Below, piece by piece: positions 33,991-42,154 of a stretch of 62,516 nucleotides of DNA. Numbering within the stretch: position 1 is the first letter of the stretch; the number at the start of each line of letters is the position of its first letter. Under the pieces are notes generated by a model, which had not been told where the DNA came from, made no database searches, and saw nothing but the letters and a program-made list of their open reading frames with translations. The position numbers were made by a program, and so were the translations under genes. The stretch is from assembly GCF_000376105.1 (NCBI RefSeq), contig NZ_AQWM01000023.1:1-62516 (forward strand). The letters are read 5' to 3'. This DNA comes from Asticcacaulis benevestitus DSM 16100 = ATCC BAA-896 (lineage in GTDB: Bacteria; Pseudomonadota; Alphaproteobacteria; Caulobacterales; Caulobacteraceae).

Positions 33991-34947
33991 ATGCAATCAA
34001 TATCCATCTTTGGTCCATTGACCTTAATCGTCGTGGTTCTTGGCATCATGCTTTTGTTCAGCATCGTCAAGATTGTTCCGCAAGGCTATGAATTCACGAT
34101 AGAAAACTTCGGACGCTACACGCGCACGCTCAAGCCTGGAATAGCCTTCCTCACGCCTTTTGTTGAGGCCATCGGCCGCAAGGTCAATGTCATGGAACGC
34201 GTTTTTGACGTGCCTCAACAGGATGTGATCACCAAGGACAACGTGAATGTTAAGGTGGATGGTATTGTTTTTACTCAGGTTATGGACGCTGCCCTTGCGG
34301 CCTATCGTGTCGACAATCTCGACAATGCCATCACGCAATTGGCCATGACCAACCTGCGCACCGTCGTCGGCGCCATGGAACTTGACGAGGTCCTTTCGCA
34401 GCGCGACGCCATCAACTCACGTCTGCTCAGCGTCATCGATCACGCCACAAGCCCGTGGGGCGTCAAGGTCAACCGCATCGAGATCAAGGACCTCAAACCG
34501 CCGCACGACATTACCGATTCGATGGCGCGCCAGATGAAGGCCGAGCGCGAGCGCCGCGCCCTGATCATCGAAGCCGATGGTGAAAAGCAGGCCGCCATCG
34601 CCCGCGCCGAAGGTCAGAAACAATCCGCGGTTTTGCAGTCCGAAGGCCGCAAGGAAGCCGCTTTTCGTGACGCCGAGGCGCGAGAGCGCTCCGCCGAGGC
34701 CGAAGCCAAGGCCACCGATATGGTGTCGCAAGCCATCGCCAAGGGCGATATAAACGCCATCAACTACTTCGTGGCGCAGAAATATGTCGAGGCCTTCGGC
34801 AAGTTCGCTGAATCGAACAATACGAAGACTCTGATCATGCCGGCGGATATGTCGTCGCTGGCGGGCATGGTTGGCGGCGTATCAGAACTGATCAAGACGG
34901 TCAGCGGCACGGATGCGCCCAGGTCGCCGCCCGCTAAGAAAGTATAG
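33991..34947 (+). CDS. qmcA: SPFH/band 7 membrane protein, QmcA/paraslipin type
   Basis: 318 residues. One N-terminal membrane helix (GPLTLIVVVLGIMLLFSIVKIV) precedes a band 7 domain: VPQGYEFTIENFGRYTRTLKPGIAFLTPF, DVPQQDVITKDNVNVKVDGIVF, and RTVVGAMELDEVLSQRDAIN. A long Ala/Glu/Lys/Arg-rich coiled coil (about 185-240) follows. These proteins oligomerise on the inner membrane and organise lipid microdomains or modulate FtsH. The adjacent NfeD gene, 6-9 bp downstream, is the usual partner of this subfamily. ATG 33991 follows GGGGGAGACGCACGTT. Confident. Confidence 0.94.
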   Translation: MQSISIFGPLTLIVVVLGIMLLFSIVKIVPQGYEFTIENFGRYTRTLKPGIAFLTPFVEAIGRKVNVMERVFDVPQQDVITKDNVNVKVDGIVFTQVMDAALAAYRVDNLDNAITQLAMTNLRTVVGAMELDEVLSQRDAINSRLLSVIDHATSPWGVKVNRIEIKDLKPPHDITDSMARQMKAERERRALIIEADGEKQAAIARAEGQKQSAVLQSEGRKEAAFRDAEARERSAEAEAKATDMVSQAIAKGDINAINYFVAQKYVEAFGKFAESNNTKTLIMPADMSSLAGMVGGVSELIKTVSGTDAPRSPPAKKV

Positions 34948-34956
34948 GAGGAGGTG

Positions 34957-35445
34957 ATGGATTTATCATCTGTCTTCCAGATGGGACCGTTTGGCATCAA
35001 TGCCTTCTGGATATGGTTTATCTTCGGTCTGCTGCTGCTGGGTGTGGAAATTTTCATCGGCACGCAATGGCTCTTGTGGTCAGCCGCAGCGGCTGGCGTT
35101 GTGGCTGTGGTCTGCCTGACCGGCTTGCCGTTTGGCCTTTTCTTCCAGGCCCTGACCTTCGCCATTTTGAGCGTTGTCATGGGCGTGCTGACTCCTAAGT
35201 TTTTGAAGGTGGCCTCACACAGTCCGGACGTCAACGATCCGCATCGTCGCATGGTGGGCAAACAGGCCGAGATCCTGAGCGGCTTCGAGCCGGTTGTAGG
35301 GGGCGAGCGCACCGGGCGCGTGGTGTTCGATGGTGTTGAGTGGCCGGCTGTACTTAATGAGGTCTCTGAGGCCCATCTGGCCGTCAATGATCGCGTCCTG
35401 ATTGAGCGTGTTCATGAAGGTCGCATTTTCGTCAAACGGGTCTAA
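34957..35445 (+). CDS. NfeD-like short-form membrane protein
   Basis: 162 residues. Two or three membrane helices near the N-terminus (INAFWIWFIFGLLLLGVEIF; WLLWSAAAAGVVAVVCL; GLFFQALTFAILSVVMGVL). A C-terminal OB-fold domain follows (MVGKQAEILSGFEP...GGERTGRVVFDGVEWPAVL...RVLIERVHEGRIFVKRV). This is the short NfeD1b form lacking the ClpP-like protease domain, which pairs with QmcA/paraslipins. GGAGGAGG lies directly upstream, and the gene begins 9 bp after qmcA, so it is certainly co-transcribed. Confidence 0.92.
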   Translation: MDLSSVFQMGPFGINAFWIWFIFGLLLLGVEIFIGTQWLLWSAAAAGVVAVVCLTGLPFGLFFQALTFAILSVVMGVLTPKFLKVASHSPDVNDPHRRMVGKQAEILSGFEPVVGGERTGRVVFDGVEWPAVLNEVSEAHLAVNDRVLIERVHEGRIFVKRV

Positions 35446-35540
35446 TTTCCCTTACGTCACTTAGGTTTGCGTAGAAAAATTTCATTTGCCATCGCCTGAA
35501 ATCGGGTTTCCTATGCCACCAAAAGCAGAGGAAACTTCAG

Positions 35541-36350
35541 ATGGCTCACGATGATCAGGCGCACATCCGCGCCGATATGTCCGATATCGAATGGAAGTCG
35601 CGTTGCGATCTGGCGGCGCTTTATCGTCTGGCCGCGCTCTTTGGCTGGGATGACCTGATCTTCACCCACATTTCGGCACGTATCGCGGCGAAGGATTCGT
35701 GGGTGAAGCAAGCGGATGGCGCTTATTTACCTTCGGAGACCGATCACTTCCTGATCAATCCCTACGGTATTTTCTTCAACGAAATGAAGGCGTCCGATCT
35801 GGTTAAGGTCGATATCTCGGGCAAGATGGTGAGAGATGTGCCGGTCATGATTAATCCGGCAGGCTTTACTATCCACAGCGCTATTCATGGTGCCCTGACC
35901 GATGCCCATTTTGTTCTGCACTTGCATACCGACCACATGACGGCTGTTTCTGCGCAAAAAGAAGGCCTGTTGCCCCTGACGCAAAACGCTCTATTGTTGC
36001 GTCCGCAACTGGCCTACCATGACTATGAGGGCGTGGCGCTGGAACTGGAGGAACGCGGACGTATTGTCGCCGACATCGGGCAGAAGCGCATTCTGATGCT
36101 GCGTAATCACGGCACCCTGACCTGGGGCACAACGGCGGCCGAGGCCTTCACCATCATGTATTTTCTCGAACAGGCCTGCCGGCAACAGGTCATGGCCTTA
36201 AGCGTGGGGCGTGACGGTGTTTTGGAGGTGGGACAGGCGGTTCAGGACAAGGTGGCGCCGCTCTCTGGTGGCATAGGTTTTGTGGGCGCCCTGGTCTGGC
36301 CAGGTCTTATGCGTAAGCTGAATCGCGAAGCGCCGGGCTATGACGCCTGA
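35541..36350 (+). CDS. Class II aldolase/adducin family protein
   Basis: 269 residues. The fold signature is clear: RCDLAALYRLAALFGWDDLIFTHISAR, then FLINPYGIFFNEMKASDLVKVD. The zinc-binding pair appears in VLHLHTDHMTAVSAQ, a third His in ILMLRNHGTLTWG, and MYFLEQACRQQVMAL follows near the end. Family members are sugar-phosphate aldolases or epimerases; eukaryotic adducins have lost activity. The paralogue group with DIEWKSRCDLAALYRL is common in proteobacteria without assigned substrate, so only the family is claimed. Ribosome binding site AGAGGA 8 nt upstream. Monocistronic. Confidence 0.9.
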   Translation: MAHDDQAHIRADMSDIEWKSRCDLAALYRLAALFGWDDLIFTHISARIAAKDSWVKQADGAYLPSETDHFLINPYGIFFNEMKASDLVKVDISGKMVRDVPVMINPAGFTIHSAIHGALTDAHFVLHLHTDHMTAVSAQKEGLLPLTQNALLLRPQLAYHDYEGVALELEERGRIVADIGQKRILMLRNHGTLTWGTTAAEAFTIMYFLEQACRQQVMALSVGRDGVLEVGQAVQDKVAPLSGGIGFVGALVWPGLMRKLNREAPGYDA

Positions 36351-36453
36351 GTCATAAATGCAAGTTTGGCGATTATTTCTCCGGATGGACTTGCGTAAAA
36401 CGGGAATATTTGTCTTGATGCTCCGGCAAGTGGTTGTGCTGTCGGGTGCCACG

Positions 36454-37201
36454 ATGAAACTCATCTTGAAATCTGCGATACTATGTTTGTGTCTCGACTT
36501 ACCCTCCGTAGCTCAAGCGGGCGCATGGCCACAGGTGTCGGGCAATACGCAGGTCATTATCAGCTACGAACCGGGTCATGCTGACCGGGCCTTTGATCTT
36601 TCCGGCGATAAAAATATCAAGATGAACACCTGGGACCAGACGAACCTGTCGCTCTTTGTCGATCAAGGCGAGAGTGAACGTTTTACCCTCACAGCCAAGG
36701 TCAACCTGCAGAATTACAATGCGGTGTTTTCTGACTTTTCCGGCCTGGGATCGGTTGAGGTAGGGGGGCGATGGACTGCGCACAAGGGGCGTGATGTCGT
36801 TCTGGCTTTTGGCGGCAGTATGGAAGGGCTGGGGCAGCGATTTCGATGCCCCAACGCAGCAAGGCGCGAATGTTGATTTATGGGCCTATGTCGGCAAGAG
36901 CTCCAAATGGCTCGGTAACGACGCCTTTATTGATGTGCAGGGCGCGCGCCACCTACGCCTTTATGAAGCCGATCAATGGGGCGTCGACGCCAAAATAGAT
37001 GGTGATGGCGCAGGTTTTTGCCGGTCAGACCGACAAGGCAAGCTGGGGGCAGGCGAAATGGGGTAATGCCGATGTGAGCGTGGCGCGCCACTTCGGTCCG
37101 AAGGTGACAAAAGCCTACAACTCTCCGTGCGCGAAACCGTAGCAAGTCGCAATGTGCCGGTAATCAAGGCCGTGATCGTCAGTCTGTGGCAGACCTTCTA
37201 G
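36454..37201 (+). pseudogene. Frameshifted barrel-like exported protein
   Basis: An exported, beta-rich protein whose reading frame shifts three times. Frame 1 opens with a leader (MKLILKSAILCLCLDLPSVAQA/GA), then WPQVSGNTQVIISYE and VEVGGRWTAHKG. It continues in a second frame from about 36830 (SDFDAPTQQGANVDLWAYVG, HLRLYEADQWGVDAK), in a third from about 37005 (MAQVFAGQTDKASWGQAKWG, DVSVARHFG), and in a fourth stretch from about 37115 (LQLSVRETVASRNVP) to a stop after SLWQTF. The terminal aromatic-Phe and alternating strands suggest an outer-membrane barrel of about 245 residues. Three shifts point to decay, or to sequencing error in homopolymers. Its stop overlaps the convergent cytochrome gene. 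I do not recognise the family. Confidence 0.7.
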
Positions 37202-37725
37202 GGCGCTGACGACTCTGAGCCAGACGCCGCTGGCGGCACATAAGGCGTCGTTTCCAGCTTGAGATAGGCCAGCAGGTTATGGCGCTCGGTTTCGTCCTTG
37301 ACACCCTGATAGCCCATCTTGGTGCCCTTCACGACCACTTGCGGCGCGGTGATGTAGGCGTCCAGCGTGTCGAAATCCCAGGTGACATTATGCTCGGTCA
37401 TGGCTTCGGTGAAAGGATAGCCGGGTTCGGTGCCGGATTTACGCCCGAAGAGGCCATAAAGATGGGGGCCGGTCAGGTTCATCTTGTCCGGTGTAATGGT
37501 GTGGCATGAGCGGCACTTATTGAACAGCTTTTCGCCGGCCGCCAGATCGGCGGTACTATAGGGCGCAGGGAAGGTGGCCTGAATGGCCGCTTTTTCGGAC
37601 TCGGTATAATCGTGAGGCGCGGCGATGGAGATATCCTGCCCCCCGTCATTATCGGCTGTACGCGGCTCGTTGCAGGCGCTAAGCGCTGCCGCCGTAACCA
37701 GTAAAAGGAAAACCGTCTTTTTCAT
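37198..37725 (-). CDS. Class I c-type cytochrome, probable lipoprotein
   Basis: 175 residues. The leader MKKTVFLLLVTAAALSAC contains a lipobox with Cys18, so the protein is probably anchored to a membrane. The haem site CRSCH (71-75) is followed by the cytochrome c2-like pieces GPHLYGLFGRKSG and Met137 as sixth ligand in VVKGTKMGY. The length and GTEPGYPFTEAM segment match membrane-bound cytochrome c552/CycM types that carry electrons to terminal oxidases. The extreme C-terminus is Pro/Ser rich. It lies 72 bp downstream of a 43-aa lipoprotein gene on the same strand, possibly in one transcript. Confidence 0.92.
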   Translation of the reverse strand: MKKTVFLLLVTAAALSACNEPRTADNDGGQDISIAAPHDYTESEKAAIQATFPAPYSTADLAAGEKLFNKCRSCHTITPDKMNLTGPHLYGLFGRKSGTEPGYPFTEAMTEHNVTWDFDTLDAYITAPQVVVKGTKMGYQGVKDETERHNLLAYLKLETTPYVPPAASGSESSAP

Positions 37726-37797
37726 GTATCAGCCTCGTGCGATACCTTACCCTTAAGTGAGGCCGAGCGTTTTGGCGACAGCGAAAATGTCGCCGCC

Positions 37798-37929
37798 TTA
37801 CGATGAAGCGCTGCTGTCGGCCGGTGCGGATGCCGGTACTTCGCTGGGAGCGGAATCACCCGGTCCGTCATTACAGGCGCTAAGCAGAATACAGGACGCA
37901 AGGACTATCAGCAAAAAGCGAGCGGGCAT
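37798..37929 (-). CDS. 43-aa small lipoprotein
   Basis: A short gene: MPARFLLIVLASCILLSAC, then a 24-residue Ser/Ala/Pro/Asp-rich tail ending ADSSASS. The lipobox LLSAC places the lipidated residue at Cys19. GGAG lies 7 nt before the ATG. The mature peptide is low-complexity and probably unstructured, much like the extreme C-terminus of the neighbouring cytochrome (PPAASGSESSAP). It lies immediately upstream of the cytochrome c gene on the same strand. Function unknown; the leader and ribosome binding site make it credible. Small lipoproteins of this make-up are widespread and rarely annotated. Confidence 0.65.
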   Translation of the reverse strand: MPARFLLIVLASCILLSACNDGPGDSAPSEVPASAPADSSASS

Positions 37930-38039
37930 GGGAGGCTCCATATAAGAGGCTTTAGTCCACCATAATCCACACTTGCCCTTAGGTCATATGACAATATTGA
38001 TTCTGCGCTTTTATGCCGCACCGCTGTGGCAAAACCACC

Positions 38040-38531
38040 TCAGAACAAAAGCGGCGTCTCAAAATCGAGGAGCTTCTGTTTGAGAGGCAGACCACCGCCA
38101 TAACCGGTCAGGGCGCCGATTTTACCGATGACGCGGTGGCAGGGAATGATCAGAGCGATCGGATTTTTGCCGTTGGCGGCGCCAACCGCCTGAGTGGCCC
38201 TGGTATCGCCGATGGACCTGGCGAGTTCCTGATACGACCACGTCTCACCGAAGGGAATAGTGCAAAGCGCCTGCCAGACCTTCTGCTGAAAAAGCGTGCC
38301 TTCCGGCGCCATGTCGAGATTGAAGTTAGTGCGCTTTCGGTCAAAAAATTCATGCACTTGTTGTGTGACGTGTCTTAGCTTTTGTGGCGCATGTTCAGCC
38401 ATATCGGCGCGCGCCAGATGATTGGACATTTCGCCATTGAGAAAGGTGAATTCCAGCAGGGCGCCGTCGTCGTCCACCGCGGCGGCAGCCATGCCGACAA
38501 TCGTATCAATGTGTGAAAAATAGATATCCAT
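38040..38531 (-). CDS. ogt: Methylated-DNA-protein-cysteine methyltransferase (Ogt/MGMT)
   Basis: 163 residues. Repairs O6-methylguanine by transferring the methyl group to its own cysteine. The active site IIPCHRVIG has Cys131. FQQKVWQALCTIPFGETWSYQELAR is the helix-turn-helix entry, AVGAANGKNPIALIIP the Asn hinge, and GALTGYGGGLPLKQKLLDFE the closing segment. The N-terminal domain is Ogt-like without the AdaA zinc site, so this is the single-function repair enzyme. It is transcribed singly. Confidence 0.95.
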   Translation of the reverse strand: MDIYFSHIDTIVGMAAAAVDDDGALLEFTFLNGEMSNHLARADMAEHAPQKLRHVTQQVHEFFDRKRTNFNLDMAPEGTLFQQKVWQALCTIPFGETWSYQELARSIGDTRATQAVGAANGKNPIALIIPCHRVIGKIGALTGYGGGLPLKQKLLDFETPLLF

Positions 38532-38582
38532 GCTACGAGCGTCTCACGCAGACGGGCTATTCTCAAATCAACACTTTGAGAG

Positions 38583-39563
38583 CTATAGCCAGCGTTTATA
38601 GCGGAAAAAGAGGTATGGCATAACCGCGAACATGATCATGACGGCGATGGCGAACTGATAGCCGTGCGTCCAGTGCAGTTCGGGAATATTGTCGAAATTC
38701 ATACCGTAGAAGCCGACCACCAGGGTAGGCGGCAGGAAGATGAGCGCCACCACCGAAAATATCTTGGCGATCAGGTTTTGCTCAACATTGATCATGCCCA
38801 GGCTGGTCTCAAGCTGGAAGTTGATCTTGTCGTTTAGGAAGGCGGTTTGTTCGGAAAGGGAGCGCGCATCCTTAATGAGGCGTCCGGCGGCGCGGCTTAC
38901 GGCTGGATTGTCGGGGGAATGGTCATCGCGGAAATAGGTCAGCAAGCGGATCAGACTATGCACGCTCTCATTGATTTTGCCGTTAAGATCAGCGCAATGG
39001 CCGAGTGACTTCAGCACGTCACGCATGATGAGCGAGGGGTTGCCTTTGCGACCATCGAACGCATGGTCATCGAAGATGCGGCCCGACAGGCCATCGAGCC
39101 CCTTGATGACGCGATCATGATCAACCGCCACGTCGGTAATGACCAGTTCAAGAAGGCCCTCAAGTATAGACAGGCTGCTGGTGAAGCGTTTTGGATTGAG
39201 CAGCAACAGTTCCTGTACGCGCAGAAACGCAGGCGGATCTATGTCGCGAATGGTGATCAAAAAATCAGGCGTCAGGATGAAGGTGACCGCACTGGTGGCC
39301 GCCTTGCCTTTGGCGGTGTCATCGATCAGGACGGCGGTCATGTAGGAACTGCCATCGCGGGTATACATGCGGTTAAGCGCATGGTTGCGCCATATTTCCT
39401 CACGCGAAGGCAGGGCGATGTTGAGATTTTGCGGCAGGAGGCGAAGTTCGTCCTCGGTCGGATTGATCAGGTCGATCCATATGGGTTCGTCGGGCACATC
39501 ATGCGAGGGATCGAGTTGAACCTCGGCGATTTTGCCGCCTACCATATAGAAAACTGTAATCAT
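38583..39563 (-). CDS. corA: CorA-family Mg2+ (divalent cation) channel, copy 1
   Basis: 326 residues. A cytoplasmic funnel with a long helical segment precedes two C-terminal membrane helices. The selectivity motif is present as VVGFYGMNF, followed by PELHWTHGYQFAIAVMIMF and the basic tail YKRWL. IWIDLINPTEDE at the start and ISEQ/INFQLETSLGMINVEQN before the first membrane helix are typical for CorA. It shares motifs throughout with a second CorA 2.6 kb away (42155-43147). An 11-G tract lies 91 bp upstream of its start. Transports Mg2+, possibly Co2+ or Ni2+. Confidence 0.93.
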   Translation of the reverse strand: MITVFYMVGGKIAEVQLDPSHDVPDEPIWIDLINPTEDELRLLPQNLNIALPSREEIWRNHALNRMYTRDGSSYMTAVLIDDTAKGKAATSAVTFILTPDFLITIRDIDPPAFLRVQELLLLNPKRFTSSLSILEGLLELVITDVAVDHDRVIKGLDGLSGRIFDDHAFDGRKGNPSLIMRDVLKSLGHCADLNGKINESVHSLIRLLTYFRDDHSPDNPAVSRAAGRLIKDARSLSEQTAFLNDKINFQLETSLGMINVEQNLIAKIFSVVALIFLPPTLVVGFYGMNFDNIPELHWTHGYQFAIAVMIMFAVMPYLFFRYKRWL

Positions 39564-39834
39564 GCCCTAAACCCCGCCCATATCTGTCTTGAGGGCAGTC
39601 TACAACATAAGGATTTATCAGGCTTTAAGGTTCCGAAGAAGGAGGAGAACTCAGGGGGGGGGGGCTTTTAAAGGCTAATCTTGCCCGTGTTTTAGCGAAT
39701 ATGTAATCCACCTGAGGGCATGTTGCTAATAAATGACCGCGTGAGTTTATGACGTCGCCGCGATTTGGGTTGTTTATGATCGCCCAGAGTTGGCTTGCCA
39801 TCTGTTCATATGAGTCGTTTAATTTAGTCTGCTT
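39564..39834. other. Divergent intergenic region between corA and a response regulator gene
   Basis: 271 bp without a supported gene. It contains the 11-G tract annotated separately and must hold both promoters. An open frame on the minus strand covers part of it only as a shadow of the regulator gene. Confidence 0.6.
39654..39664. repeat. Homopolymer tract of 11 G
   Basis: Eleven consecutive G in the intergenic region upstream of corA copy 1. Such tracts are prone to slippage, in vivo or during sequencing. Confidence 0.85.
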
Positions 39835-40353
39835 ATGGATCAAGTCATGCTGCCAGATACGACTGTTCGATGCGCCGCCCCTGAGATCCTGACTCCGGAA
39901 ATAGCGGCGCCTGAAATATTGGCCAATGTTCTTCTGGTCGATGATCGCAGGGCGGATATCGAACTGACGCGTGTTTTTCTGCAGGTGCGTGACAAAATAC
40001 AGTTCAATATGTCCGTGGCCCACAGCGCGCGCGAGGCACTTGAGGCTTTAAAGCAGGTGCATGAGCGCGGAGAGAGAGTCGATCTTTTGCTGCTGGATAT
40101 CAACATGCCGGGCATGGATGGTTTCGAGATGCTGGCCTGCCTGCGAGATGATGAAACCCTGAACAAGGTGGCGGTGATCATGTGTACCGGTTCAACCTGT
40201 GATCTGGATCAGTCGCGGGCCCGCGAACTGGGAGCGTCCGGCTATATGGTCAAGCCGGCCTCATTGACGCAACTTAAGACGATACTGGCGACCCTAACGA
40301 CCCTCAGGCTTACCCACACGGGCGAGGCAGTGCGTTTGACGCGCATCACCTAA
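39835..40353 (+). CDS. Single-domain response regulator
   Basis: 172 residues. A 30-residue N-terminal extension with a near-repeat (APEILTPEIAAPEIL) precedes one receiver domain: VLLVDDRRAD with Asp36-Asp37, VDLLLLDINMPGMDG with Asp88, the switch residue in CTGST, and Lys in YMVKPASLTQL. No output domain follows. The RVFLQVRDKIQFNMSVAHSAREALE segment is like Rcp1-type phytochrome response regulators. It may act as a phosphorelay shuttle. No kinase lies next to it; the hybrid kinase at 31.3 kb is the only kinase in the window. Confidence 0.9.
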   Translation: MDQVMLPDTTVRCAAPEILTPEIAAPEILANVLLVDDRRADIELTRVFLQVRDKIQFNMSVAHSAREALEALKQVHERGERVDLLLLDINMPGMDGFEMLACLRDDETLNKVAVIMCTGSTCDLDQSRARELGASGYMVKPASLTQLKTILATLTTLRLTHTGEAVRLTRIT

Positions 40354-40468
40354 ACGCCTTACCCTATCCTTATAAAGGGTGACACAATAGGCCGTGCATC
40401 CTCATGGTCCAAGACGGCTAATAGGTTCGTACAACAACCGTAACCATCAAACCCGGATTGGCCGCCGA

Positions 40469-41779
40469 ATGAAACTCAAACCTTTGCACCTGCTCGCTTT
40501 GAGCCTAGCCCTGACCGCCTGCGGTGAGACAGCAAAATTACCGGTTACGGATGGCGTGGGCGCCAATCCGAAGTTGCCGCAACCGAACAAGACTCTGTTC
40601 CCAACGGTGAAAATCGCCGATGCTGTGGGCTGGCCTGAAGGTGTAGCGCCAAAGCCGGCGGCCGGGCTCAAGGTCGTGGCCTACGCCCGTGGTCTGGAGC
40701 ATCCGCGCTGGCTCTATGTCCTGCCCAACGGCGACACGCTCGTCGCCGAGACCAATGCGCCGCCCAAGCCCGACGACGCGAAGGGGATCAGGGGCTTTTT
40801 TATGAAGATGGTCATGAAGAAGGCCGGTGCCGGCCCCGAAAGCCCTAACCGTATTACTTTGCTGCGTGACAGCGATGGCGATGGTGTTGCCGAAACGCGC
40901 ACGGTCTTGCTGAAGGGGCTCAATTCGCCCTTCGGCATGGCACTGATCGGGGATCAACTCTATGTCGCCGATACCGATGCTGTGTTGCGTTTCCCCTACT
41001 ATACGGGGGACACGGTCATTATTGCGCCGGGTATCAAGGTGACGGATTTGCCGGCGGGCACGATCAATCACCACTGGACCAAGAACATCATCGCCAGTCC
41101 CGACGGCACCAAGCTTTATGCAACGGTCGGCTCCAACAGCAATGTGGCCGAAAACGGCATGGTGGCAGAAACCGAGCGCGCCAATATTCTCGAAATCGAT
41201 CTGACGACCGGCGCGAAACGCATTTTTGCCGGCGGTCTGCGCAATCCAAACGGGATGAGCTGGCAACCTCAAACCGGCGCTCTATGGACCGTGGTCAATG
41301 AACGCGATGAAATCGGCAGCGATCTTGTGCCTGATTATATGACCTCTGTAAAAGAGGGCGCTTTCTATGGCTGGCCTTACAGCTATTATGGCCAGCATGT
41401 CGATGTGCGTGTGAAGCCGCAAAGTCCGGCGAAGGTCGCCAGCGCGATCGCGCCAGATTATGCGCTGGGTCCGCATACGGCTTCGCTTGGTCTGACCTTC
41501 TATAGCGCCAGCCTTTTGCCAGCCCACTATGCCGGTGGCGCCTTTATCGGACGCCACGGATCGTGGAATCGCAATCCGCCAAGCGGTTATGACGTTGTTT
41601 TCGTGCCCTTCGCCAAGGGTGTGCCGTCGGGCAAGCCGGAGAGTATCCTTACGGGCTTCCTCGATAAAGAGGGCAAGGCGCAGGGCCGACCCGTTGGCGT
41701 GACCGTCGATAGTAAGGGCGGGCTGCTGGTCGCCGATGATGTCGGCAATGTCATTTGGCGGGTAACGCCAGCCAGTTGA
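40469..41779 (+). CDS. L-sorbosone dehydrogenase / PQQ glucose-dehydrogenase-like lipoprotein
   Basis: 436 residues. The leader [18 protein letters not shown] has a lipobox Cys. The mature part is a six-bladed beta-propeller of the soluble glucose/sorbosone dehydrogenase family: [56 protein letters not shown], the metal-ligand-like [14 protein letters not shown], and [15 protein letters not shown] with [14 protein letters not shown]. Enzymes in this family oxidise aldoses in the periplasm using PQQ. No PQQ synthesis genes are in the window, so the cofactor could be supplied from elsewhere. ATG 40469 is chosen because the lipoprotein leader begins there. Followed by a strong bidirectional hairpin. 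Confidence 0.9.
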   Translation: MKLKPLHLLALSLALTACGETAKLPVTDGVGANPKLPQPNKTLFPTVKIADAVGWPEGVAPKPAAGLKVVAYARGLEHPRWLYVLPNGDTLVAETNAPPKPDDAKGIRGFFMKMVMKKAGAGPESPNRITLLRDSDGDGVAETRTVLLKGLNSPFGMALIGDQLYVADTDAVLRFPYYTGDTVIIAPGIKVTDLPAGTINHHWTKNIIASPDGTKLYATVGSNSNVAENGMVAETERANILEIDLTTGAKRIFAGGLRNPNGMSWQPQTGALWTVVNERDEIGSDLVPDYMTSVKEGAFYGWPYSYYGQHVDVRVKPQSPAKVASAIAPDYALGPHTASLGLTFYSASLLPAHYAGGAFIGRHGSWNRNPPSGYDVVFVPFAKGVPSGKPESILTGFLDKEGKAQGRPVGVTVDSKGGLLVADDVGNVIWRVTPAS

Positions 41780-41787
41780 TATAAAAT

Positions 41788-41825
41788 GGGCGCATCAAAC
41801 CCATGATGCGCCCTTAGATTTTTAG
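41788..41825. terminator. Bidirectional terminator between convergent genes
   Basis: GGGCGCATCA (41788-41797) pairs perfectly with TGATGCGCCC (41804-41813) around a 6-nt loop, followed on the plus strand by TTAGATTTTT. The minus-strand side is preceded by TATAAAAT, giving a short T-rich tail on that strand. It serves the sorbosone-dehydrogenase gene and probably the small minus-strand gene. Confidence 0.85.
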
Positions 41826-41833
41826 TCTGTTGA

Positions 41834-42094
41834 TCAGGAGCGACGATAGCTCTGGTCGGGATCAACGAGATCATCGTTCATGACCTCTTCCGAACCGTCA
41901 ATAAACACATGTACCGAACCATCTTCCTGATCCTCGACACGATCGACAATGGCCGGTGCGCCATAGTGTTCGTGCAGTACGGCATCCTGAATGCGATGAT
42001 TGGGCAAGGGGCGGTCAGCGAACTGAAAATCCGTTGAGGCGAAGACCTCTTCGCCGGTGTTCTTGTCGATCAGATGATAAGCACGAGGGGTCAT
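41834..42094 (-). CDS. Small acidic conserved-looking protein of unknown function
   Basis: 86 residues, acidic, without leader or membrane segment: AYHLIDKNTGEEVFASTDF near the start and DQEDGSVHVFIDGSEEVM later, ending DQSYRRS. Not recognised. AAGGAGAAACATC directly before the ATG is an excellent ribosome binding site, so I treat it as a real gene. It follows corA copy 2 by 60 bp on the same strand and may share its transcript, ending at the bidirectional terminator 8 bp beyond the stop codon. Confidence 0.7.
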   Translation of the reverse strand: MTPRAYHLIDKNTGEEVFASTDFQFADRPLPNHRIQDAVLHEHYGAPAIVDRVEDQEDGSVHVFIDGSEEVMNDDLVDPDQSYRRS

Positions 42095-42154
42095 GATGTT
42101 TCTCCTTGGTGAGGTTTAAACTTGCCATGCGCGCCATAAAAAGAAGATACGGAT

